A program made the position numbers and the translations under genes. The notes beneath the pieces were generated by a model. That model made no database searches. It saw only the letters and a list, made by a program, of their open reading frames with translations, and was not told the origin of the DNA. A stretch of 35,845 bases of DNA from Bacillota bacterium. Lineage in GTDB: Bacteria > Bacillota > Clostridia > Oscillospirales > Acutalibacteraceae. Each line of letters starts with the position of its first letter. Positions within the stretch are counted from its first letter, which is position 1. The DNA lies in NCBI GenBank assembly GCA_029008595.1, contig JAQXJH010000073.1, positions 1 to 35,845 on the forward strand, written 5' to 3'. Positions 23,134 through 30,243 of this stretch are shown here, one piece after another.

Positions 23134-24948
23134 ATGAATGAAGTCAAAAAGCCAAAAAAGCCGTTGATTTTTTATTACGGAATCGCGGTGCTGGCCGTGC
23201 TGCTGTTCAATCTGCTCGCAATGCCGAGAATCGCTGCGCGGCAGATCAAAGAGGTCGATTACGGAACGTTTATGACCATGACCGAAGAAAAGAATATCGG
23301 TCAGGTCGACGTTCAGAGCAATCAGATCCTCTTTACGGACAAAGAAAACAAGCAGATTTACAAGACGGGCATCATGGACGATCCCGGTCTGGTCGACCGT
23401 CTGCATGATTCGGGCGCTGTATTTGCCAGCGAGATTATCGAGGAAGCGTCGCCGATCCTCAGCTTTCTGCTGACCTGGATCCTGCCGATGGTGATCTTTA
23501 TCGGGCTTGGTCAGCTTCTGACCAGGCAGTTTATGAAAAAAGCAGGCGGCGGCTCAAATTCCATGATGTTCAACATGGGAAAAAGCAACGCCAAGGTGTA
23601 CGTCAAATCCTCCAACGGGATCAAGTTTTCCGATGTGGCAGGAGAGGACGAAGCGAAGGAAAACCTTGCGGAAATCGTGGATTATCTGCATAATCCTTCC
23701 AAATATTCGGAGATCGGCGCGTCCATGCCGAAAGGGATCCTGCTCGTAGGCCCTCCCGGAACCGGCAAAACAATGCTGGCCAAGGCGGTAGCCGGTGAAG
23801 CGGACGTGCCGTTCTTCTCCATGTCCGGTTCCGAATTTGTCGAGATGTTCGTCGGTATGGGCGCTTCCAAGGTGCGCGATCTTTTCAAACAGGCAAAGGA
23901 AAAAGCACCGTGCATTGTTTTCATCGATGAAATCGATGCCATCGGCGGGAAGCGCGACGGACGCATCAGCGGGAATGACGAGCGCGAGCAGACCCTGAAT
24001 CAGCTTCTGACCGAAATGGACGGTTTTGAAGGCAATACCGGCGTGATCATTCTTGCCGCCACCAACCGCCCCGAAACGCTCGATCCGGCGCTGACACGCC
24101 CCGGCCGTTTCGACCGCCGTGTTCCGGTCGAGCTGCCGGATCTGAAGGGCCGCGAAGCGATCCTCAGAGTACACGCGAAAAAAATCAAAGTCGCCCCCGA
24201 TGTTGACTTTGAACATATTGCCCGCATGGCCTCCGGTGCTTCCGGTGCCGAGCTGGCCAATATTGTCAACGAGGCAGCTCTGCGCGCCGTCCGTTCCGGC
24301 AGAAAATCGGCAACACAGGCCGATCTGGAGGAAAGCATCGAGGTAGTTATCGCCGGATATCAGAAAAAGAACGCCATCATGACCGATCAGGAAAAGATGA
24401 TCGTTGCCTATCACGAGATCGGCCATGCGCTGGTGGCAGCCAAGCAGACCAATTCCGCTCCGGTGCAGAAGATCACGATCGTACCCCGCACCTCGGGAGC
24501 GCTCGGTTATACGCTGCAGGTCGATGAAGGCAATCATTACCTGATGAACAAGGAAGAAATCGAAAATAAAATTGCCACCTTTACGGGCGGCCGCGCAGCG
24601 GAAGAAGTGGCGGTCGGCTCCGTGACCACAGGAGCCTCCAATGATATTGAGCAGGCGACCAAACTCGCCCGGGCGATGATCACCCGCTACGGTATGAGCG
24701 AGGACTTTGACATGGTGGCTCTGGAAACGGTGACGAATCAGTATCTCGGCGGCGACGCTTCCCTTGCCTGCTCGGCAGAAACGGCCAGCGAGATCGACCG
24801 CCAGGTCGTCGCTCTTGTCAAGCGGCAGCATGAAAAAGCAAAGCAGATCATTACCGAAAATAAGGACAAGCTCGATCAGCTTGCGCAGTACCTGTACCGC
24901 AACGAAACGATCACCGGCGAGGAATTTATGAATATCCTCAATTCATAA
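23134..24948 (+). CDS. ftsH: ATP-dependent zinc metalloprotease FtsH
   Basis: FtsH is the membrane-anchored AAA+ protease that degrades misfolded membrane proteins and some regulators. The 604-residue protein has an N-terminal span (about 9-29), an external region, a second span (about 108-128), and the AAA domain: Walker A GPPGTGKT (206-213), Walker [12 protein letters not shown], the pore loop [19 protein letters not shown] and second region of homology [20 protein letters not shown]. The zinc site reads HEIGH (427-431), where most FtsH have HEAGH. No clear promoter is visible; RBS GGGAGGGA. It ends 25 bases after the last recognisable SRH-type C-terminal helix EEFMNIL. Confidence 0.96.
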   Translation: MNEVKKPKKPLIFYYGIAVLAVLLFNLLAMPRIAARQIKEVDYGTFMTMTEEKNIGQVDVQSNQILFTDKENKQIYKTGIMDDPGLVDRLHDSGAVFASEIIEEASPILSFLLTWILPMVIFIGLGQLLTRQFMKKAGGGSNSMMFNMGKSNAKVYVKSSNGIKFSDVAGEDEAKENLAEIVDYLHNPSKYSEIGASMPKGILLVGPPGTGKTMLAKAVAGEADVPFFSMSGSEFVEMFVGMGASKVRDLFKQAKEKAPCIVFIDEIDAIGGKRDGRISGNDEREQTLNQLLTEMDGFEGNTGVIILAATNRPETLDPALTRPGRFDRRVPVELPDLKGREAILRVHAKKIKVAPDVDFEHIARMASGASGAELANIVNEAALRAVRSGRKSATQADLEESIEVVIAGYQKKNAIMTDQEKMIVAYHEIGHALVAAKQTNSAPVQKITIVPRTSGALGYTLQVDEGNHYLMNKEEIENKIATFTGGRAAEEVAVGSVTTGASNDIEQATKLARAMITRYGMSEDFDMVALETVTNQYLGGDASLACSAETASEIDRQVVALVKRQHEKAKQIITENKDKLDQLAQYLYRNETITGEEFMNILNS

Positions 24949-24973
24949 AAAGAGCGCTGTCCCCGCTCGTCAG

Positions 24974-25074
24974 ATGCAGATGATCATGCTTGATGAGATG
25001 AGCAAGCGGGGAAACGATGTGGTTCGCTGGAACAGTACAAAGGCTGGCTGCAGAAGCTGCCGGAAGAATCATAA
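24974..25074 (+). pseudogene. Possible frameshifted gene fragment after ftsH
   Basis: One frame reads MQMIMLDEMSKRGNDVVR; with a shift near 25025 another continues LEQYKGWLQKLPEES to a stop at 25072-25074. Each piece looks protein-like and together they resemble the C-terminal end of a helical protein. The assignment is weak: the pieces are short and I recognise no family. Confidence 0.25.
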
Positions 25075-25084
25075 AAGAAGAATC

Positions 25085-25116
25085 AAAAAAAAGCCGGGGC
25101 TGCCCCGGCTTTTTTA
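25085..25116. terminator. Strong bidirectional terminator
   Basis: GCCGGGG (25093-25099) / CCCCGGC (25103-25109) with a CTG loop, eight A before and six T after. It would stop ftsH-direction transcripts on the plus strand and any minus-strand gene ending at 25160. Confidence 0.9.
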
Positions 25117-25159
25117 TGTGCCCTGAAGAACAGAGCAGTCTGTCAAAGAAAAACGGATC

Positions 25160-25327
25160 TTACGCTTTTGCCGTCAGTTCGCGGATCTTCTGATTTACTG
25201 CCTGACGAAGCGACAAAATGTAGTCCGGATCGTGCGGATATTCGGAAAAGGTCAGGGGTTTCTCTGCGTTCCGTTCGATCAGGGCAAGCACTTCTTCGCG
25301 GGAAGAAAGGTTTTCCCGCCTTTTTTC
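25160..25327 (-). pseudogene. Truncated minus-strand gene remnant (C-terminal part)
   Basis: Read on the minus strand, an open frame of 55 codons ends with TAA at 25160-25162. Its product, from the position of the upstream stop, contains SSREEVLALIERNAEKPLTF, then SEYPHDPDYILSLRQAVNQK and ends IRELTAKA. It looks like the real C-terminus of a helical protein, and a bidirectional terminator lies 44 bases downstream. The frame closes with TGA just upstream at 25328-25330, and there is no ATG or RBS; the only internal start is GTG at 25291, giving 43 residues without a good RBS. I read it as a gene whose 5' part was lost. Family unknown. Confidence 0.45.
25298..25326 (+). terminator. Terminator just upstream of the GH16 gene
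   Basis: GCGGGAA (25298-25304) pairs with TTCCCGC (25313-25319) around an 8-base loop and is followed by C and TTTTTT. It ends 44 bases before the GH16 start. It may be the end of a lost upstream gene or an attenuator in the GH16 leader. Confidence 0.6.
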
Positions 25328-25370
25328 TCAGGCAAGCAAAACCGGAATATCAGAAAGGAAGCTGGATCAA

Positions 25371-26108
25371 ATGAGCTGGAAATTGGTTTGGTCAGACGAA
25401 TTTGACTACAATGGCCTGCCCGATGAATCAAAATGGGATTATCAGGTCGGCGGCGACGGATGGGGCAATCAGGAGCTGCAGTATTATAAAAAAGCCTGCC
25501 CGGAGAATGTTTCCGTTCACGACGGGGCACTGCATATCACAGCCAGAAAAGAACCGTGCGGAGAAAATCCGTACACTTCAACGCGGCTGATCTCCCGCGC
25601 AGACTGGACGTACGGCCGGTTTGAAATTCGCGCAAAGCTGCCGTCGGGGCGCGGAACATGGCCGGCGATCTGGATGATGCCCCGCAATCTCGGTCATGGG
25701 GAATGGCCGGACTGCGGCGAGATCGACATCATGGAGCATGTCGGATACCACCAGAATTTTATTCATGCTTCCATTCATACCGGAGCGTTCAATCATCCGA
25801 ATAATACGCAGAAAACGGCGATCCTCGAAAAAGACGGCGTTTCCGAAGCCTTCCATACCTATGCGCTGGAGTGGGCGCCGCACCGGCTGCGCTTCCTGCT
25901 GGATGACGTCTGCTATCTGGAATATATTCCGGAAGAACACTGTGCGCAGGTGACCGCGGCAGAATGGCCGTTTGACGAGCCGTTTTATCTGATCCTGAAT
26001 ATTGCGGTCGGAGGCGGCTGGGGCGGCGCCGAGGGCGTTGACGACTCGATTTTCCCGCAGGAAATGCAGGTCGAATACGTCCGCGTTTATCGCAGCGAAA
26101 GCGATTGA
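25371..26108 (+). CDS. GH16 family beta-glucanase without signal peptide
   Basis: A 245-residue glycoside hydrolase of family 16 (laminarinase/licheninase type), cleaving beta-1,3 or mixed beta-1,3-1,4 glucans. It starts directly with the catalytic domain (SWKLVWSDEFDYNGLPDESKW). The active-site motif is GEIDIMEHVG with Glu117, Asp119 and Glu122. GTWPAIWMMP and the C-terminal EMQVEYVRVYR are typical of the family. There is no signal peptide, sorting motif or carbohydrate-binding module, so it should be cytoplasmic or released by another route. GAAAGGAAG is the RBS. A terminator lies immediately upstream and no promoter is obvious. Exact substrate unknown. Confidence 0.92.
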   Translation: MSWKLVWSDEFDYNGLPDESKWDYQVGGDGWGNQELQYYKKACPENVSVHDGALHITARKEPCGENPYTSTRLISRADWTYGRFEIRAKLPSGRGTWPAIWMMPRNLGHGEWPDCGEIDIMEHVGYHQNFIHASIHTGAFNHPNNTQKTAILEKDGVSEAFHTYALEWAPHRLRFLLDDVCYLEYIPEEHCAQVTAAEWPFDEPFYLILNIAVGGGWGGAEGVDDSIFPQEMQVEYVRVYRSESD

Positions 26109-26234
26109 AATAAGTTTTCCGGCAGTTCTGCGGCAATTCGGCTGCCAACCGCCGATTTTTAGAAAGTTCATCAATCAGGACAAATTAGTACCAAAATCAT
26201 CGTTTTATTACAAGAAGGCCCGGAAGAATTACAG

Positions 26235-26263
26235 TATAATAGAAAAATGGAAAACCATTTTTC
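26235..26263 (+). promoter_or_regulatory. -10 box and start-site palindrome of the corrinoid operon
   Basis: TATAAT lies at 26235-26240. No good -35 sits at the right distance (TTACAA at 26208 is 21 bases away). Two bases later comes a perfect palindrome, GAAAAATGG-AAAA-CCATTTTTC (26242-26263), covering the predicted start. It could be a repressor operator or a 5'-end hairpin. The lack of a normal -35 would fit an activator-dependent promoter. Confidence 0.42.
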
Positions 26264-26291
26264 AAAACTATTTGGATAAAGGAGTATTGGT

Positions 26292-26927
26292 ATGAGTATT
26301 CTTACAGACATTTCTGAAAATCTGCAGCGAGGCAAGGCAAAGGTCGTCAAGGAGCTGGTTCAGCAGGCAATCGATGAGGGCCTGCCGGTCGAACAGATCC
26401 TGAATGAAGGTCTGCTCAGCGGGATGAGCGTGATCGGTGAAAAATTCAAGAACAACGAAGTCTTTGTTCCGGAGGTGCTGATCGCAGCCCGCGCCATGAA
26501 CATGGGCGCGCAGCTTCTGAAGCCCCTGATGGCAGAGGCCGGCGTCAAGGCGGCCGGTAAAGTCTGCATCGGTACGGTAAAAGGCGACCTGCACGATATC
26601 GGCAAGAATCTGGTCAAGATGATGATGGAAGGCAAAGGCCTGGAAGTGATCGATCTGGGGACCGATGTTGCGCCGGAAACGTATGTCCAGACTGCAAAAG
26701 AACAGAACTGCCAGATCATTTGCTGCTCGGCGCTGCTGACGACGACCATGCCCATGATGCAGGAAGTTGTGCATCAGGCGGAAGAAGCCGGTATCCGAGA
26801 CAGCGTCAAGATCATGGTCGGCGGCGCACCCGTAACGCAGGCGTTCTGCGACCAGATCGGCGCAGACGTATATACTGCCGATGCGGCAAGTGCAGCCGAT
26901 GCGGCCGTTGCGCTGTGCAAGGCATAA
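26292..26927 (+). CDS. Corrinoid (B12-binding) methyl-carrier protein, MtaC/MtbC type
   Basis: A 211-residue cobalamin-binding protein that carries a methyl group on cobalt between two methyltransferases. Residues 1-88 are the helical cap (B12-binding 2). Residues 89-211 are the Rossmann B12 domain with DLHDIG (99-104), where His101 is the lower cobalt ligand. CCSALLTTTMPMM and VGGAPV complete the binding site. RBS AAAGGAG. It is the first of four genes: carrier, UroD-family methyltransferase, DUF2284 protein, RACo-like activase. Length and motifs fit MtaC, MtbC or MttC groups; the substrate class cannot be told. Confidence 0.94.
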   Translation: MSILTDISENLQRGKAKVVKELVQQAIDEGLPVEQILNEGLLSGMSVIGEKFKNNEVFVPEVLIAARAMNMGAQLLKPLMAEAGVKAAGKVCIGTVKGDLHDIGKNLVKMMMEGKGLEVIDLGTDVAPETYVQTAKEQNCQIICCSALLTTTMPMMQEVVHQAEEAGIRDSVKIMVGGAPVTQAFCDQIGADVYTADAASAADAAVALCKA

Positions 26928-26963
26928 TACTTTTCGGTTCCGAAGAACAAATGAGGTGTTTGA

Positions 26964-27974
26964 GTGAAACGGGATATGAAACAATGGCTGCAGGATCTGC
27001 GGGACGCTAAGGTCAAAAAGGCGATGCCGATCCTTTCCTTTCCGGCGATCCAGCTGATGGGCATCAGCGTGCGGGAACTGATCTCCTCCGGCGACGCGCA
27101 GGCGCGCGGGATGAAACTGATCGCGGACCGTACCGATGCGGCTGCCAGCGTCAGCCTGATGGATCTTTCTGTGGAAGCCGAATGTTTCGGTTCGACGATC
27201 CGCGTTTCGGATGAAGAAGTCCCGACGGTTGTCGGAAGCATTGTCACAAGCGAAGAGGAAGCGCAGGCGCTTGCTGTGCCGAAGATCGGCGCAGGGCGTA
27301 CGGGTATCTATATCGAAGCAATCGAAAAGGCGGCGGAGCAGATCACCGACCGCCCGGTTTTTGCCGGGGCGATCGGGCCGTTCTCCCTTGCGGCGCGGCT
27401 TTTGGACGTGACAGAGGTCATGATCTATTGCTATGACGAGCCGGACATGGTGCATATGGTTCTGGAAAAGGTCACGCAGTTTATTACGGATTATTGTCTT
27501 GCGTTCAAGCAGGCCGGCGCAAACGGCGTTGTGATCGCCGAACCGGTCGCCGGGCTTCTCTCTCCGGCGCTGGCCGAAGAATTTTCCGCCCCGTATGTCA
27601 AAAAGATCGTTGATGCCGTTCAGGATGATTCCTTTATCGTGATCTATCATAATTGCGGCAATAATACGATCCGGATGATCGATTCCATTCTTTCCACAGG
27701 GGCTTCGGCGTACCATTTCGGCAACTCAATCGATATGGCCGAAATGATGAAGCATATTCCTTCCGGTGTGGTTGCTATGGGCAACGTTGATCCTGCGGGA
27801 GAATTCCGCAACGGTACACCGGAGTCTATCCGCCGCGCTACGCTGGATGTGATGCGCGCAAACTGCGGTGCCCCGAACTTTGTCATCTCCTCCGGCTGTG
27901 ATATTCCGCCGCTTTCCTCCTGGGAAAATATCGATGCATTTTTTGCCGCTGTAAAGGAGTATTACGAAGCATGA
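26964..27974 (+). CDS. UroD-family cobalamin methyltransferase (MtaA/MtbA-like)
   Basis: A 336-residue TIM-barrel protein of the uroporphyrinogen decarboxylase family, in the branch that moves methyl groups between a corrinoid protein and a thiol or other acceptor. The zinc site HxC(n)C is visible: His229 and Cys231 in IYHNCGNN, and Cys312 in SSGCDIPP. That argues against true heme-pathway HemE. GTG 26964 is the start, with ATGAGGTG upstream. It overlaps the DUF2284 gene by 4 bases (ATGA). In known systems this role is methyl transfer to coenzyme M or tetrahydrofolate; the acceptor here is unknown. Confidence 0.9.
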   Translation: MKRDMKQWLQDLRDAKVKKAMPILSFPAIQLMGISVRELISSGDAQARGMKLIADRTDAAASVSLMDLSVEAECFGSTIRVSDEEVPTVVGSIVTSEEEAQALAVPKIGAGRTGIYIEAIEKAAEQITDRPVFAGAIGPFSLAARLLDVTEVMIYCYDEPDMVHMVLEKVTQFITDYCLAFKQAGANGVVIAEPVAGLLSPALAEEFSAPYVKKIVDAVQDDSFIVIYHNCGNNTIRMIDSILSTGASAYHFGNSIDMAEMMKHIPSGVVAMGNVDPAGEFRNGTPESIRRATLDVMRANCGAPNFVISSGCDIPPLSSWENIDAFFAAVKEYYEA

Positions 27975-28543
27975 CACAGAATCAATACAGCCCGGAGAAC
28001 TACGCTGCGCTGATCGAACACGCCTGCGATTTGGGTGCATACCGTGCCGGAGTGGTCAGCGTGAAGGATATCCATCTGGATCGCTATTTCCGCAGCGTGT
28101 GTGAATCCAACGGCTGCGGCAACTACGGCCGGTGCTGGATGTGCCCGCCCGATGCAGGGGATATCGATGAGCTGATGGCGCGGGTCAGAACCTACGATAA
28201 GGCGCTCGTTTATCAGACGGTGAGCGAACTGGAGGACAGTTACGACTTTGAAGGCATGATGGAAGCGGCGGAACGCCACAACGTTCTGGCGCAGAAAATC
28301 GCCGGTTACTTTGCTTTGCTGCCCTTTGGCAAAAAGCTGCATCTTGGGGTCGGCGGCTGCCATATCTGCAAAGTGTGCGCCAAGAAAACGAATGAACCGT
28401 GCCGTCATCCCGAGCTGGCCATGCCGTCTCTGGAGACTTACGGAATCAATGTTTCCGAACTGGCGGCTTCCGCCGGTATGAAGTACATCAACGGTACGAA
28501 TACCGTCACCTATTTCAGCGCGATGCTTTTCTGCGAGGAATAA
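27971..28543 (+). CDS. DUF2284 cysteine-rich probable iron-sulfur protein
   Basis: A 190-residue protein of the DUF2284 family (recognised from memory). It has two cysteine clusters: Cys44, Cys49, Cys55, Cys58 and Cys130, Cys133, Cys136, Cys144. The second has CxxCxxC spacing with a later Cys, like a [4Fe-4S] ferredoxin site. The family is often found beside corrinoid methyltransferases. A redox role, such as giving electrons for cobalt reduction to the activase, is a reasonable inference but is not established. It is translationally coupled to the methyltransferase and lies 24 bases before the activase. Confidence 0.85.
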   Translation: MTQNQYSPENYAALIEHACDLGAYRAGVVSVKDIHLDRYFRSVCESNGCGNYGRCWMCPPDAGDIDELMARVRTYDKALVYQTVSELEDSYDFEGMMEAAERHNVLAQKIAGYFALLPFGKKLHLGVGGCHICKVCAKKTNEPCRHPELAMPSLETYGINVSELAASAGMKYINGTNTVTYFSAMLFCEE

Positions 28544-28567
28544 TCTGTGGAAGGGGAGGTAGTCTGC

Positions 28568-30076
28568 TTGGCGCGTGTCACGATCAACGGCCGCACGGCA
28601 GAAGCGGAATCAGGCAGTCTGCTGAGCGAGCTGATTCTGCCGCAGAACGAGTTTGACATGCCCTGTGCAGGGCGCGGACGATGCGGGAAATGCCGTGTAA
28701 AAGCAAGCGGCGCCCTCAGCGAGCTTTCTGATGCGGAGCGCCGGCATCTTTCAGCCGATGAAATCCGCAGCGGGATCCGTCTTGCCTGCTGCACCAGAGT
28801 GGAAGGCGACTGCAGCGTAACGCTGGAGCGCGCACAGGCCAGCCAGATCTGTTCCTCCGGAGAAATGCCGGATTTTTCGCTGAATCCTGTTTTTTCGCAG
28901 TGCGGAGCCGCGGTGGATATCGGAACAACGACCCTGAGCGCAAGGCTGTACCGCACGGACGGAGCGCTGCTGGCAGAATCCTGCGCAAAAAATCCGCAGG
29001 GCCATTGGGGGGCAGACGTGATCTCCCGTATTGAGGCTGCTCTGCACGGAGAACTGACGGCGCTTTCGGAAAGCATTCGCCGTGCGGTTGACCGTCTGCT
29101 GGAAGAAATGATCCGGCAGGCCGGGATTGCGGCCGATGCGGTTGATCGTCTGGTCATCACAGGAAACACGGCGATGCTCTATCTTTTCTGCGGCATTTCG
29201 CCGGACGATCTTTCCTGTGCGCCGTTTGAAGCGCACCACCTGTTTGGTGAGCTGTTTCCGGCGCAGCGCTTCGGGCTTTCCTGTGCTGCTGCAAAGGTCT
29301 ATCTGCCGCGATGCATGTCGGCGTTTGTCGGCGCGGATATCACAACGGCGCTGCTGGCAAGCGATATCTGTTCTCATGAGGCGACCCGCCTGCTGATCGA
29401 CATCGGCACAAACGGAGAGGCCGCCCTCTGGCATAAGGGGAAGCTTCTCTGCTGTTCCACGGCAGCAGGCCCTGCGTTTGAAGGCGCAGGTCTTTCGATG
29501 GGGATGCTGGGAATGGTTGGCGCCGTGGATCATGCTGCGCTTCAGAACGGTCAGATCCGTGCGCATGTGATCGGAGAAGCAGAACCCCGCGGAATCTGCG
29601 GCAGCGGTGTGATCGATGCGCTGGCCTGCTTTTTGGAACAGGGCATTCTGGACGAAAGCGGACTGCTGGACGATGATCCGACTCCTGTTGCCGGTTCCGT
29701 TTCCATGACGCAAAAGGATGTCCGCATGATCCAGCTTGCAAAAAGTGCGATCTGTGCCGGGCTGCGGACGATGATGCAGCTTTCCGGCGTGGATTCCGGC
29801 GATGTTGCCGAGCTGGCCGTCGCCGGGGGATTCGGCAGCTATATCGATCTCGCAAACGCCGGCAGGATCGGTCTGATCCCTCCGGAGCTTGTTCCGCGTG
29901 CGCGTGTATTGGGAAATGCCGCGCTGAACGGCGCATCCATGCTGCTTCTGAACCGGAGCTTCCTTCCGGTCAGCGAACGGCTGGCCGCCGCCGCAGAGAC
30001 GGTGAACCTGTCCACCAGCCCCGAATTTCTGGAGGAATACACCAACGGCATGTTCTTTGATTCTGCGGAAGAATAA
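28568..30076 (+). CDS. RACo-like reductive activase of corrinoid proteins (2Fe-2S + ASKHA)
   Basis: Restores oxidised Co(II) corrinoid proteins to Co(I) using ATP and a low-potential electron. The 502-residue protein starts with a ferredoxin domain with Cys33, Cys39, Cys42 and Cys74 (or 75). A linker follows, then an actin-like ATPase (DUF4445/ASKHA) with AAVDIGTTTL near 114-123 and LLIDIGTNGEAALW, AAGPAFEGAG and VAGGFGSYIDLANA. Start TTG 28568 has GGGGAGGT seven bases upstream and gives the expected ferredoxin N-terminus; GTG 28547 would add seven residues without an RBS. Last gene of the corrinoid operon. Confidence 0.93.
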   Translation: MARVTINGRTAEAESGSLLSELILPQNEFDMPCAGRGRCGKCRVKASGALSELSDAERRHLSADEIRSGIRLACCTRVEGDCSVTLERAQASQICSSGEMPDFSLNPVFSQCGAAVDIGTTTLSARLYRTDGALLAESCAKNPQGHWGADVISRIEAALHGELTALSESIRRAVDRLLEEMIRQAGIAADAVDRLVITGNTAMLYLFCGISPDDLSCAPFEAHHLFGELFPAQRFGLSCAAAKVYLPRCMSAFVGADITTALLASDICSHEATRLLIDIGTNGEAALWHKGKLLCCSTAAGPAFEGAGLSMGMLGMVGAVDHAALQNGQIRAHVIGEAEPRGICGSGVIDALACFLEQGILDESGLLDDDPTPVAGSVSMTQKDVRMIQLAKSAICAGLRTMMQLSGVDSGDVAELAVAGGFGSYIDLANAGRIGLIPPELVPRARVLGNAALNGASMLLLNRSFLPVSERLAAAAETVNLSTSPEFLEEYTNGMFFDSAEE

Positions 30077-30107
30077 GAAATAACAGCAGCCTTTTTTCAG
30101 GCAGCAG

Positions 30108-30160
30108 AACGCCCCATTCTTGACAGTATCCTGTACTGTTTCGGGAATGGGGCGTTGTTT
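30108..30160 (+). terminator. Long hairpin after the activase gene
   Basis: AACGCCCCATTC (30108-30119) pairs with GAATGGGGCGTT (30145-30156), and ACAGTA/TACTGT forms a second stem inside. The 12-bp outer stem is followed only by GTTTGTT, so termination may be imperfect. It lies between convergent genes. Confidence 0.52.
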
Positions 30161-30243
30161 GTTCCGGAAGAGGCTGCCGTTCGGTTTGTCCGGCAGGAAT
30201 CGGAGACTTCTCTGTTTTTTGAACGGAAATTTTTTGCTCCCGG

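Larger units (their letters stand above)
24949..25370. other. Region with no intact gene
   Basis: These 422 bases separate ftsH from the GH16 gene. They hold a possible frameshifted fragment (24974-25074), a strong bidirectional terminator (25085-25116), an open C-terminal-like segment on the minus strand (25160-25327) and a second terminator (25298-25326). No intact start-to-stop gene with an RBS is visible on either strand. The content suggests decay or an old rearrangement. Confidence 0.6.

Noticed and set aside
25117-25330. LicT-type RAT antiterminator site in the GH16 leader
   Set aside because: A short stretch resembling part of a RAT (AGGCAAGCAAAACC) lies after, not before and overlapping, the terminator, and the pairing partner is missing.
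26268-27716. A 482-codon open frame on the minus strand opposite the corrinoid and methyltransferase genes
   Set aside because: It is the mirror of two well-supported genes with strong codon bias; its product is rich in His/Arg and matches no family. The same holds for long minus-strand frames at 4273-5457, 8279-9256, 20781-22016 and 23554-24831.
26964-27974. Calling this gene hemE (uroporphyrinogen decarboxylase)
   Set aside because: The zinc-binding His-x-Cys and distal Cys of methyltransferases are present, and the neighbours are corrinoid-system genes, not heme genes.
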